Source: VBDM01 sp049663805
GTDB taxonomy: Bacteria; Pseudomonadota; Gammaproteobacteria; Burkholderiales; SG8-39
Assembly (NCBI GenBank): GCA_049663805.1
Contig: JBATEB010000147.1
Span: 1-9,975 of the forward strand
Direction: 5' to 3'
Length of the DNA: 9,975 bases
The notes under the pieces are model-generated. The model saw nothing but the letters and a program-made list of their open reading frames with translations, was not told the DNA's origin and made no database searches. Below are positions 1 through 5,775 of the stretch, in pieces. Each line of letters begins with the position of its first letter. The stretch's first letter is position 1. The translations under genes and the position numbers were made by a program.

Positions 1-695
1 ATCCGGCTCAGGTGGTTGTACATGGATATCAGACCCTGGCCGTGGTCGAGAATCACCGTGAGTCCGTTGAAAAAGAAGTCGCCGGTTTCGATCACCCCGC
101 CCGCGGCGGGCGCCGCGACAGGCGTTCCCGCCGGAGCTGCGATATCCAACCCGCTGTGCGGCTGGCGCGGCTCGCTGTTGAAGAAACGCCTCAGACCGAA
201 ATCGCCCGAGAGCCGCCCCTCCGCCGGCAGATCGAAGGAGAGGGTTTCGGGCGCCGGATCGCTCCAGGTCAGGAACGCCCGGGTAAGCGACTGCCGCTCC
301 CGCGCGATGCGGAGCAGATCCTCGCGCCCGGGCTCGACCATGCGCCGGTCGGCGATCGTCAGGCGCTGAGTTTCGTAGTCATGGCCGGCGACCTCGAAAC
401 GGATCGCGCGAGGGCCCAGGGCGCCCTCGCGCACCGAGAGCTCGTGCGCGCCGGGCCTGAGCGCGAGCGGCAGGCCGACCACCGCCTGCCAGACCTCGTC
501 GATGCGCGCGACCAGCACGCGCTCGCCGTCGAACTCGACTCGAGGCGCCGGATCGTGCGCCCGCCCGACGCAGACGACGGCGACTCCACCCGGCACGGGA
601 GCCGCCAGCGGCAAACCATTCGCCGCGGCGCCCGCCGGCATCGCGGCAGCCGCGAGGCCGGAAGTGATCAAGGCGACAAGGCGTGCGAGAGGCAT
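1..695 (-). CDS. M23-family (LytM/NlpD-type) metallopeptidase, C-terminus cut by window edge
   Basis: Exported zinc endopeptidase of the peptidase M23 family, which hydrolyses peptidoglycan cross-bridges in the periplasm. The visible 231 residues begin with a signal peptide (basic start, hydrophobic stretch to about residue 25, Ala-rich cleavage region). A beta-rich middle part follows (about 35-150), then the start of the M23 domain at about 160: SGDFGLRRFFN, then PHSGLDIAAPAGTPV with zinc ligands His180 and Asp184, and finally DHGQGLISMYNHLS with the conserved His228. The terminal HxH motif that completes the active site would lie beyond position 1, so catalytic integrity cannot be judged here. 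I chose the ATG at 695 because it puts the signal peptide at the N-terminus. An in-frame ATG at 746 would add 17 residues and cannot be excluded. It is divergent from the cyclic-nucleotide-domain genes and shares a 193-base intergenic region with them. The family call is confident; the exact cellular role is not known. Confidence 0.88.
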   Translation of the reverse strand, partial: MPLARLVALITSGLAAAAMPAGAAANGLPLAAPVPGGVAVVCVGRAHDPAPRVEFDGERVLVARIDEVWQAVVGLPLALRPGAHELSVREGALGPRAIRFEVAGHDYETQRLTIADRRMVEPGREDLLRIARERQSLTRAFLTWSDPAPETLSFDLPAEGRLSGDFGLRRFFNSEPRQPHSGLDIAAPAGTPVAAPAAGGVIETGDFFFNGLTVILDHGQGLISMYNHLSR

Positions 696-756
696 GCGTA
701 TCCGTTCGATGCCGGGACCCCTATTTTCCACCGATTCCGGCGACATGCGTGACACA

Positions 757-773
757 GCGTGAAAAATGAACGC
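757..773 (+). promoter_or_regulatory. Shared upstream box CGTGAAAAATGAACGCC, copy A
   Basis: The 16-17 base box recurs almost identically before the next gene (1790-1807) and, in minus orientation, before the porin (4083-4099). Here it starts 47 bases before a CATAAT -10 box. It is preceded by a direct repeat: GCGTGA at 747-752 and again at 757-762, exactly 10 bases apart. The position resembles that of an upstream activator site. No regulator can be named from the sequence. It also lies about 60 bases upstream of the divergent peptidase start. Confidence 0.45.
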
Positions 774-801
774 CGCCGGGCACGCGCCGCCTGCGAAGCA
801 T

Positions 802-817
802 GACGCATAATTGCGTC
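802..817 (+). promoter_or_regulatory. -10 box overlapped by a perfect inverted repeat
   Basis: CATAAT at 806-811 is the best -10 candidate for the first cyclic-nucleotide-domain gene; no good -35 is visible, as expected for an activator-dependent promoter. It is covered by a perfect inverted repeat: GACGCA (802-807), TAAT, TGCGTC (812-817). A protein bound there would block RNA polymerase, so this may be an operator. Transcription would start near 818, giving a leader of about 70 bases. Confidence 0.4.
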
Positions 818-888
818 CTTGGGCGTTCCAGCAGGTCGGACGAGGAGCATCGCATGCGCCGACCGGCATCGCCATCCCGAGGAAACCG

Positions 889-1728
889 ATGAAGGCACCC
901 GCCGCACCCGCGACCAGCTCCTACGACCCCTCGGCAGCAATGCAGTTCTTCCAGTCCGGCAAGCCGCTGCAGTTCAAACCGGGGACGCAAATCTTCGCCG
1001 AGCGCGAGAAGGGCCTGCCCCTGCTGTTCATGCCGAACCGCATGTACCTGCTGATCGAAGGGGAGGTCGGCATCCTGGTGAACGACAAGGCGGTCGCCAC
1101 CGTCCGGCAGGGCGAGGTTTTTGGCGAAATGGCCGCGATCAACCAGGCGCCGCGCAGCGCGGGGGCCGTGGCCAAGACATCGTGCCGGGTGATTGCTCTC
1201 GACGACAGGCAGTTCCACGATGCCTTGCGCTCCCAGCCCGAGTTCGCGCTCATGCTGATGAGTGTCATGGTCGGCCGTCTGCGCGAGACGCTTGCGCGCC
1301 TGGACGGCAGGCCGGTCCCGGCAGACACCGGCTGGCGGCAGGCGCTCGCCATGGACAGGGACTTGCTCGCCGATCTCGAGAAGGAGATCGGCAGCAGGGC
1401 CCGCTTTCGCTACGACGCCGGCAAGACCTTGATGAGAGAAGGTCATCTCGGGGTTGCCCTCTTCGTCGTCCTCGAGGGCCAGATCGCGATCCGGGTGGGA
1501 GATACGCTGGTGGAAAAAGCCGGTCCCGGGAGCGTGATCGGCGAAATGGGGCTGATCGACCGGACCCCGCGCTTCGCCACGGCGGTCGCGGAGACAGAGT
1601 GCACCCTGCTCGCGGTCAGCCGCTTGGATTTCATCCGGCTCGTCAGGAAAGATCCCCGCTTCGGCGCGCTGGTGCTCGGCACGATGAGCGAGCGAGCGCG
1701 ATCGATGGCCGAGCGCTGCAAGCCCTAG
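889..1728 (+). CDS. Double cyclic-nucleotide-binding-domain protein, no output domain (paralogue 1)
   Basis: A 279-residue soluble protein made of two cNMP-binding (Crp/cAMP-binding fold) domains. Domain 1 spans about 24-135 and carries a phosphate-binding-cassette-like stretch, GEVFGEMAAINQAPRS, with Glu80 and Arg89. Domain 2 spans about 165-277 and carries IGEMGLIDRTPRFATAVAE with Glu219 and Arg228. In this family the Glu contacts the ribose and the Arg the cyclic phosphate; both are present in both domains, so ligand binding is plausible but the ligand is unknown. There is no helix-turn-helix, kinase, channel or cyclase part, and no signal peptide or membrane segment. The ATG at 889 is preceded by GAGGAA at good spacing; the frame stays open upstream to 811 with no better start. 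The next gene is a close paralogue with the same layout. A role as a cytoplasmic sensor or adaptor acting through a partner protein is inference. Confidence 0.85.
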   Translation: MKAPAAPATSSYDPSAAMQFFQSGKPLQFKPGTQIFAEREKGLPLLFMPNRMYLLIEGEVGILVNDKAVATVRQGEVFGEMAAINQAPRSAGAVAKTSCRVIALDDRQFHDALRSQPEFALMLMSVMVGRLRETLARLDGRPVPADTGWRQALAMDRDLLADLEKEIGSRARFRYDAGKTLMREGHLGVALFVVLEGQIAIRVGDTLVEKAGPGSVIGEMGLIDRTPRFATAVAETECTLLAVSRLDFIRLVRKDPRFGALVLGTMSERARSMAERCKP

Positions 1729-1789
1729 CCGGCTTCTTCGCCTCGATCGGCGCATGGCAAATGCGCGCGGCGACGCAGCACCATCGATT

Positions 1790-1852
1790 CGTGAAAAAAT
1801 GAACGCCCTGCCCGCGGCGGCGCACGGCCCCTCCGGCAGGCAGGGGCATAAT
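1790..1852 (+). promoter_or_regulatory. Upstream box copy B plus -10 box for the second paralogue
   Basis: CGTGAAAAAATGAACGCC (1790-1807) matches copy A with one extra A. A CATAAT -10 candidate follows at 1847-1852, 56 bases after the GTG of the box. Between them lie CCCTGCC (1806-1812) and GGCAGGG (1839-1845), an imperfectly placed inverted repeat of 7 bases per arm. No convincing -35 is present. This suggests that the second gene has its own promoter rather than depending only on read-through from the first. Confidence 0.42.
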
Positions 1853-1924
1853 GGTCGCTGGCTGAGCGGCGCCCTCGGGGAGCACGAAGCGCAGCCGACG
1901 GAAGAACCACGAAGGATAAGGCAG

Positions 1925-2743
1925 ATGAGCGCGCACAGCGCCTACAACACGTCGATCGCCATGGAATTCTTCCGGTCCGCGGGCACACCCCGGACCTTCG
2001 CGAAGGGGAAGAAGATCTTCACCGAGAATCAGCGGGGCATTCCTTTCCTGCTCATGCCCAACCGGATGTACCTGCTTCTGGACGGGGAAGTCGCGATCTT
2101 CTCGAAAGGCAGGCCGATCGGCACCGTTCGGCCGGGTCAGATTTTCGGCGAGATGGCCTTGATCGACCAGGGCCCGCGCAGCGGCTCGGCGGTGGCCCGA
2201 TCGGTTTGCCGGGTGATCGCCCTTGACAACCGGCAGCTACAGACCGCACTGGGGAAGAACCCGGAATTCGCGCTCATGCTGATGAGCGTCATGATCGGCC
2301 GCCTTCGCGAATCGATCGGCCGGGTCGGCGGGTACGACTCCGCGGGAACGCCCAGGTCGAGGGAATCGATCCCCCTCAGCAAGGATCTGATCGCCGACCT
2401 CAGCCGCGTGGTCGGACCCGAGGCGCGCCACAGCCACGAGGCCGGCAACACCATCGTGAAAGAGGGTCAGATCGGGGTCCTGATGTACGTCGTGCTCAAG
2501 GGGCGCGTGGGGATCCGCGTGGGCGGCAGCGTGGTGGAAAACGTGGGGCCGGGCGGGGTATTCGGCGAGATGGCGCTGGTCGATCGCACGCCGCGCCTGG
2601 CAAGCGCGGTCGCCGAAAGCGACTGCCGGCTGCTCGCGATCAACCGCAGCGCGTTTCTCAGCCTGGTGAAGCACAGTCGTCGCTTCGCCGCCTCGCTGCT
2701 CACCGCGGTCAGCGCGCGAGCGCGCTTCATGACCGCGCGCTGA
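1925..2743 (+). CDS. Double cyclic-nucleotide-binding-domain protein, no output domain (paralogue 2)
   Basis: A 272-residue paralogue of the preceding gene with the same architecture. It shares an N-terminal motif (AMEFFRS here, AMQFFQS there), first-domain blocks such as PNRMYLL, FGEMA and NPEFALMLMSVMIGRLRES, and second-domain blocks FGEMALVDRTPR and AVAES. Cassette residues are Glu76/Arg85 in domain 1 and Glu215/Arg224 in domain 2. A linker of about 25 residues (about 134-158), rich in Ser, Pro and Arg, separates the domains. There is no helix-turn-helix or other effector region, and no export signal. The ATG at 1925 was chosen because AAGGATAAGG precedes it and because the N-terminus then aligns with paralogue 1; the frame is open from an ATG at 1754, but that extension is low-complexity and would cover the promoter. 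The pair probably arose by tandem duplication and may form hetero-oligomers (inference). Confidence 0.85.
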   Translation: MSAHSAYNTSIAMEFFRSAGTPRTFAKGKKIFTENQRGIPFLLMPNRMYLLLDGEVAIFSKGRPIGTVRPGQIFGEMALIDQGPRSGSAVARSVCRVIALDNRQLQTALGKNPEFALMLMSVMIGRLRESIGRVGGYDSAGTPRSRESIPLSKDLIADLSRVVGPEARHSHEAGNTIVKEGQIGVLMYVVLKGRVGIRVGGSVVENVGPGGVFGEMALVDRTPRLASAVAESDCRLLAINRSAFLSLVKHSRRFAASLLTAVSARARFMTAR

Positions 2744-2765
2744 CCGCCCCGCACGGGCGGGGCGG
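2744..2765 (+). terminator. GC-rich hairpin after the tandem pair
   Basis: CCGCCCC (2744-2750) can pair with GGGGCGG (2759-2765), or CCGCCC with GGGCGG in an alternative fold, directly after the TGA stop. There is no T run on either side, so it is at best a weak or factor-assisted terminator. It lies between two convergent genes. Confidence 0.35.
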
Positions 2766-2813
2766 CGCAGCGATACTCCGCGACGTCAGGCTTCCGGAGA
2801 AGGCCGGGATACC

Positions 2814-3944
2814 TCAGAACTTGTAGATGCCCTGCACGCCGACCGTCAGCAGGTTCTTGCTCGTGCCGCCCTTGAAGTCGGCGAAAACCGCGTTGTCCTT
2901 CGCGCGGTCCATGCGCCCTTCCGCGCGCAACTCCATGTTGTCGGCGGCGTAGTAGGTTCCCGTGATCGTGGCTTCGGTGTACTTCTCCGCCGCGGCCGTG
3001 TTGAAGTGAGCGCCGTTCTTGTCGTCGAACAGTTCAACGCGGGCCGAGCCGCGCAGACGAGGCGCGAACATGTAGGACGCGTACAGCGCCCCGCCGTTGT
3101 ATTTCGTCTTCGCCCCGGCGCCATCGGCGTTGTCCTGCGAGACTGCGAGCACCTCGGCGCCCACGCTCAGCGCGTCGGTGATCGTATACGATGCGACCGC
3201 ATTGATGCTGGTGCGCGTGCCGTCGTTCCCCGCGGTGGTGGTTTCCTTGCCGCTATAGCCCGAGACGGCGATCGTCAGGGGTTTGATCGGGTTGAGCGAG
3301 GCGCCGAGCTCGAGGGTCTTGCCCCTGTTCGCGTCGGTCACCTGGTCCCAGCCGTTGTTGACCCCCGCGATCAGGCTGACTGTGTCGCTCAGCGCCCAGG
3401 TTCCGCGCACGCCGGTGTGCGTAAAGGGCACGGCGCCGAACAGCATCGATCGGGAAATATTGGCGTTGCCGGGGCTCGCGATCACCTCGGTGCCGTGCAG
3501 CGTCGTGAATTTACCGCCGATCACGGTGAACGCTCCGGTCGCGTATTGCGCGTAGGCCTGGGTCAGATCGAACAGCGATCCGGAGGTCGTGCCGCTGAAC
3601 TCGGGGAAGGAGTGAATCACTTGCGCGTCCTTGCCCAGGGTGACATTGACCAGCCCGCCGAAGCCTTCTTTGGGCTGCTTCGCCATGGTCAATCCGAGCT
3701 GGTGCAGCGCGAACGAATCGTTCTGGGCATCGAAGACCCGGGTCGATACTCCCCCTGCGGTTCCGCCTTCGAGGTTGCGGTTCGCCCGCGTGTAGGCGAC
3801 ATCCAGGTAACCGTTCACCGAGAGGCCCGAGGCTTCGAGGACCCGGTCGAGCGTTGGGGCCGAACCGGCGCGCGCTTGCGCCAGCGCCGTGCCCGGAGCC
3901 GCGAAAATTGCCGATACAGCCGAAGCGAGAATGAGTTTTTTCAT
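2814..3944 (-). CDS. Outer-membrane beta-barrel porin (OmpL/BBP2-like)
   Basis: A 376-residue outer-membrane protein. It starts with a clear signal peptide (MKKLILASAVSAIFAAP...ALA, cleavage predicted before Gln23). The mature part is made of alternating amphipathic beta-strands such as LSVNGYLDVAYTRAN, GFGGLVNVTLGKDA and LLTVGVQGIYKF, separated by Gly/Asn/Asp-rich turns. It ends in Tyr-Lys-Phe, the usual C-terminal Phe signal for Bam-dependent insertion. Segments such as the one with SRSMLFGAVPFTHTGVRG resemble the family of putative OmpL-like porins (Pfam Porin-2/BBP2). The length fits a barrel of roughly 14-18 strands. The ATG at 3944 has a strong AAGGAAAGG ribosome-binding site six bases upstream; the frame is open further upstream but that region is promoter. 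The solute is unknown. It could serve uptake for the neighbouring enolase-superfamily enzyme, but that is inference from adjacency only. Confidence 0.85.
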   Translation of the reverse strand: MKKLILASAVSAIFAAPGTALAQARAGSAPTLDRVLEASGLSVNGYLDVAYTRANRNLEGGTAGGVSTRVFDAQNDSFALHQLGLTMAKQPKEGFGGLVNVTLGKDAQVIHSFPEFSGTTSGSLFDLTQAYAQYATGAFTVIGGKFTTLHGTEVIASPGNANISRSMLFGAVPFTHTGVRGTWALSDTVSLIAGVNNGWDQVTDANRGKTLELGASLNPIKPLTIAVSGYSGKETTTAGNDGTRTSINAVASYTITDALSVGAEVLAVSQDNADGAGAKTKYNGGALYASYMFAPRLRGSARVELFDDKNGAHFNTAAAEKYTEATITGTYYAADNMELRAEGRMDRAKDNAVFADFKGGTSKNLLTVGVQGIYKF

Positions 3945-4038
3945 TGTTGACCTTTCCTTGGGAATTGAAGCGCGGCACTGCGGCCTCGAGAGTCTTTCGG
4001 GCCGCTTGAACAGCGAGCCTGCCGCATACGGCGGCCGA

Positions 4039-4099
4039 ATTATAGCCCCCGGAACTGGCGAACAACTGACTTGAGCACTTCGCGGGTGCATTTTTCACG
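4039..4099 (-). promoter_or_regulatory. Porin promoter: upstream box copy C and TATAAT
   Basis: Read on the minus strand, CGTGAAAAATGCACCC begins at 4099, and a perfect TATAAT lies at 4044-4039, 54 bases after the GTG of the box. Transcription would start near 4032, giving a leader of about 88 bases before the porin ATG. The -35 position carries only a weak AGTTGT. The box matches copies A and B in at least 13 of 16 positions and has the same orientation relative to its gene. A short perfect stem, TGTCGC/GCGACA (4115-4132), lies just upstream. Confidence 0.55.
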
Positions 4100-4229
4100 A
4101 GTAGTCCGGGCACCTGTCGCCTGGAAGCGACAAACCGTGTTCCCAACGACACGCGCATACCACGGAAAACAAGACACGCCCTCCGGTCGCCCGGTTCCCA
4201 GGACTGCGGATGATCTCTTCCGGCCGGCG

Positions 4230-5309
4230 CTATGCCGTCCGGTATTTCTCCTTCGCGCCTTTGGCGAGGGCCATGCCGTGCCCGGGGCGCTCGGGAATGA
4301 GGAAGGAACCTTCCCGGCACCGCGGCATTTCCTCGAACAGGTCCGGCGGCGTCCAGTCGATGAACTCGACGAGGAAGCCGTTCGAGAGCGCGCCCACCAC
4401 CTGGATCGAAAGCTCGTGCACGACGTGCGGCGCCACCGCCACCTGGTGCGCGGCGGCGTGATGCGCGATGCGCAGCGTCTCCGAGAATCCGTTGGCGCGG
4501 CACACGTCCGGCATGAGGTAGCTCGCGGCGCGGCGCTCGACCAGGTCGCGAAATTCGAAACGCGTGTAGTTGTTCTCGCCCGTGGCCACGGGAATTCCGA
4601 TCGAGCGCGCGACTTCGGCGCACGCCGCGATGTCGTCGGCGAGCACCGGTTCCTCGTACCAGACGAGATCGAGATCCTCGAGTTCGCCCGCCTGGCGCCG
4701 GTTGCCCAGGACATCGAGCCGCTGGTTCACATCCACCATCATCCGCACCCGGCCGCCCAGCGCGCGCTGCACCGTCTCGACGCGCCGCCGGTTCTCGCGC
4801 GGGTCCGGGTGGTGAATCTTCATCTTGTAGTACCTGCAGCCGAGCGCGGCGTACTTCTCCGCTTCGGCGATGAGCTCGGCGTCGCTGTACTTCGACCAGC
4901 CGCCGCTGCCGTAGGCGCTCACGCGGTCGGTCGCCGCGCCCCACAGCTTGCACAGCGGAAGCCCCGCGGCCTTGCCGGCGATGTCCCACAGTCCGATGTC
5001 GAGCGCCGAGAGCGCGTAGGCCGCTACGCCCTGCTTCTTGATTCCCATGTCGATACGGAACATCTTTTCCCAGAGGCGCTCGACGAAAAGCGGATCCTCG
5101 CCGAGGAGCGCGGGTGCGAGGCGCGTCCGCAGATAGGCATGCACGCCTTCGGCGCCGCCCCCGCCGAAGACCAGGCTGTAGCCCAGCCCGGCAATCCCTT
5201 CGTCGGTCGCGATCTCGGCGATGACGAGCTTCTGCTGCGCGTAGTTCCGCGCCATCGGCTCCCGCGTGGGGACGGTGAGCACGCAGCTGTCGATGGAGGT
5301 GATTTTCAC
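4230..5309 (-). CDS. Enolase-superfamily enzyme, mandelate racemase/muconate lactonizing group
   Basis: A 359-residue cytoplasmic enzyme with the two-domain enolase-superfamily layout: capping domain about 1-125 and a modified TIM barrel about 130-350. The mandelate-racemase-type active site looks complete. It has the KxK motif Lys162/Lys164 (YKMKIH), metal ligands Asp193 (MVDVNQ), Glu219 or Glu220 (WYEEP) and Glu245 (TGENNY), and the Asp268 (MPDVCR)/His295 (APHVVHEL) dyad, with Glu315 (VEFIDW) as a likely additional acid. Such enzymes abstract the alpha proton of a carboxylate in a Mg2+ site and act as racemases or acid-sugar dehydratases; the substrate here cannot be read from sequence. Start: GTG at 5309, matching the usual family N-terminus (MKITSID). 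No Shine-Dalgarno precedes it, but TAGTAT lies about 10 bases upstream, so a leaderless transcript is possible. It lies 53 bases downstream of the small membrane-protein gene and 285 bases upstream of the porin, all on the same strand. Confidence 0.9.
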   Translation of the reverse strand: MKITSIDSCVLTVPTREPMARNYAQQKLVIAEIATDEGIAGLGYSLVFGGGGAEGVHAYLRTRLAPALLGEDPLFVERLWEKMFRIDMGIKKQGVAAYALSALDIGLWDIAGKAAGLPLCKLWGAATDRVSAYGSGGWSKYSDAELIAEAEKYAALGCRYYKMKIHHPDPRENRRRVETVQRALGGRVRMMVDVNQRLDVLGNRRQAGELEDLDLVWYEEPVLADDIAACAEVARSIGIPVATGENNYTRFEFRDLVERRAASYLMPDVCRANGFSETLRIAHHAAAHQVAVAPHVVHELSIQVVGALSNGFLVEFIDWTPPDLFEEMPRCREGSFLIPERPGHGMALAKGAKEKYRTA

Positions 5310-5362
5310 GGCGCTGCGATACTAGCACCGACTGCACGCACGCGCGGCGGGGACACCCCGGC

Positions 5363-5545
5363 CTACCCGATCCGGGCCACCGCCCAATCGACGGCGAAGG
5401 CCACGCCGTACGCCGCGGCGAGGGCGAGAACGAACACGACCAGACCGCGTACCATGGTTCTTGGAACGCCGATCCCGTCCAGGTAGCGCCTCAAGAGGAA
5501 AGTCGCAACGAAAAACGCGATCGTGGAGACGATCAGGGCCGGCAT
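5363..5545 (-). CDS. Small two-helix inner-membrane protein (60 aa), function unknown
   Basis: A 60-residue protein with two hydrophobic helices (about 3-18 and 34-52) joined by a basic, Pro-containing loop, LRRYLDGIGVPRTMVRG, consistent with a hairpin in the inner membrane. The composition is typical of a real membrane protein rather than a chance frame in this GC-rich DNA. I have an impression of similar small uncharacterised proteins in betaproteobacteria but cannot verify it. The ATG at 5545 is preceded only six bases upstream by TAGAAT (5557-5552), a good -10 box, so the mRNA is probably leaderless or nearly so. It may be co-transcribed with the enolase-superfamily gene 53 bases downstream. 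The strong terminator at 5632-5667 lies just upstream and separates it from the peptide gene. Confidence 0.65.
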   Translation of the reverse strand: MPALIVSTIAFFVATFLLRRYLDGIGVPRTMVRGLVVFVLALAAAYGVAFAVDWAVARIG

Positions 5546-5551
5546 CTTCGC

Positions 5552-5557
5552 ATTCTA
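5552..5557 (-). promoter_or_regulatory. -10 box (TAGAAT) for the small membrane protein
   Basis: TAGAAT on the minus strand ends six bases before the ATG at 5545. A start of transcription 6-8 bases after it would fall on or beside the start codon, implying a leaderless message. No clear -35 is visible. Confidence 0.4.
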
Positions 5558-5631
5558 CCGAGCGGCGCCATGATCGGCGACGCCGTGTCCGGCACGGGGA
5601 AGGAAAGGCTCGTGTAACGCGGGTGACGCCG

Positions 5632-5667
5632 CAAACAAAACGCCCCGGAGATCTCTCTCCGGGGCGT
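5632..5667 (-). terminator. Strong intrinsic terminator of the peptide gene
   Basis: A perfect 12-base stem, ACGCCCCGGAGA/TCTCCGGGGCGT (5640-5651 with 5656-5667), closes a four-base loop. On the minus strand it is followed by TTTTGTTTG (5640-5632), while on the plus strand no T run follows. It therefore stops minus-strand transcripts coming from the peptide gene, about 25 bases after its stop codon. Confidence 0.9.
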
Positions 5668-5691
5668 CGTCGTGCGATAAGGCGCGCCGGT

Positions 5692-5775
5692 TTACCGGCT
5701 GACGAACATCTTCACCTTGAAAGTGGATCCGGCGTTCGAGCCCTGCGAACCGGTGCTGCCTTGTTGGTCTCTCAC
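5692..5775 (-). CDS. Tiny 27-residue peptide gene with extreme Shine-Dalgarno
   Basis: A 28-codon frame (GTG start, TAA stop) encodes 27 residues. The N-terminal two thirds are rich in Gly, Ser, Gln and Thr (RDQQGSTGSQGSNAGST). The C-terminal third is hydrophobic and basic (FKVKMFVSR). There is no Cys, Trp or Tyr, and no signal peptide or membrane helix. The case for translation rests on the preceding bases, which are complementary to the 16S rRNA 3' end across the full anti-Shine-Dalgarno, with seven bases from GGAGG to the GTG. The gene is an isolated unit: one terminator stops the gene before it and another follows about 25 bases after its stop codon. I do not recognise the family. Possible roles include a highly expressed small protein, a leader peptide acting on the downstream membrane gene, or a transcript whose main function is RNA-level. 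No modification enzyme is nearby, so a RiPP precursor is unsupported. Confidence 0.6.
   Translation of the reverse strand: MRDQQGSTGSQGSNAGSTFKVKMFVSR

Noticed and set aside
721..1755. A 344-codon minus-strand open frame opposite the first cyclic-nucleotide-domain gene.
   Set aside because: Composition is that of an antisense frame (many His, Arg, Asp), and the plus strand carries conserved family motifs.
1754..1924. Upstream extension of the second cyclic-nucleotide-domain protein from an ATG at 1754.
   Set aside because: The extra 57 residues are low-complexity, overlie the upstream box and -10, and the ATG at 1925 has a ribosome-binding site and aligns with the paralogue.
889..2743. Calling the two cyclic-nucleotide-domain proteins Crp/Fnr transcription regulators.
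   Set aside because: Neither protein has a C-terminal helix-turn-helix; the C-terminal half is a second ligand-binding-like domain.
4115..4132. Stem TGTCGC/GCGACA between the porin and the enolase-superfamily gene, considered as a terminator.
   Set aside because: Short stem and no T run on either strand; noted only as a structure next to the porin promoter box.
3511..5337. A 608-codon open frame on the minus strand spanning the end of the enolase-superfamily gene, the intergenic region and part of the porin.
   Set aside because: It is very Arg/Ala/Gly-rich low-complexity translation in the wrong frame of two well-supported genes and covers the porin promoter; typical of GC-rich DNA.
5348..5360. 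Short hairpin CGGGG/CCCCG after the small membrane-protein gene, considered as a terminator.
   Set aside because: Only five base pairs with no T run; more likely the gene can be read through into the enolase-superfamily gene.
4071..5486. A 471-codon plus-strand open frame opposite the enolase-superfamily gene.
   Set aside because: Antisense shadow with no recognisable domain; the minus-strand gene has complete catalytic motifs.
5692..5775. Similarity of the peptide's end (KVKMFVSR) to PqqA precursor peptides.
   Set aside because: PqqA needs conserved Glu and Tyr residues, which are absent, and no pqq biosynthesis genes are in the window.
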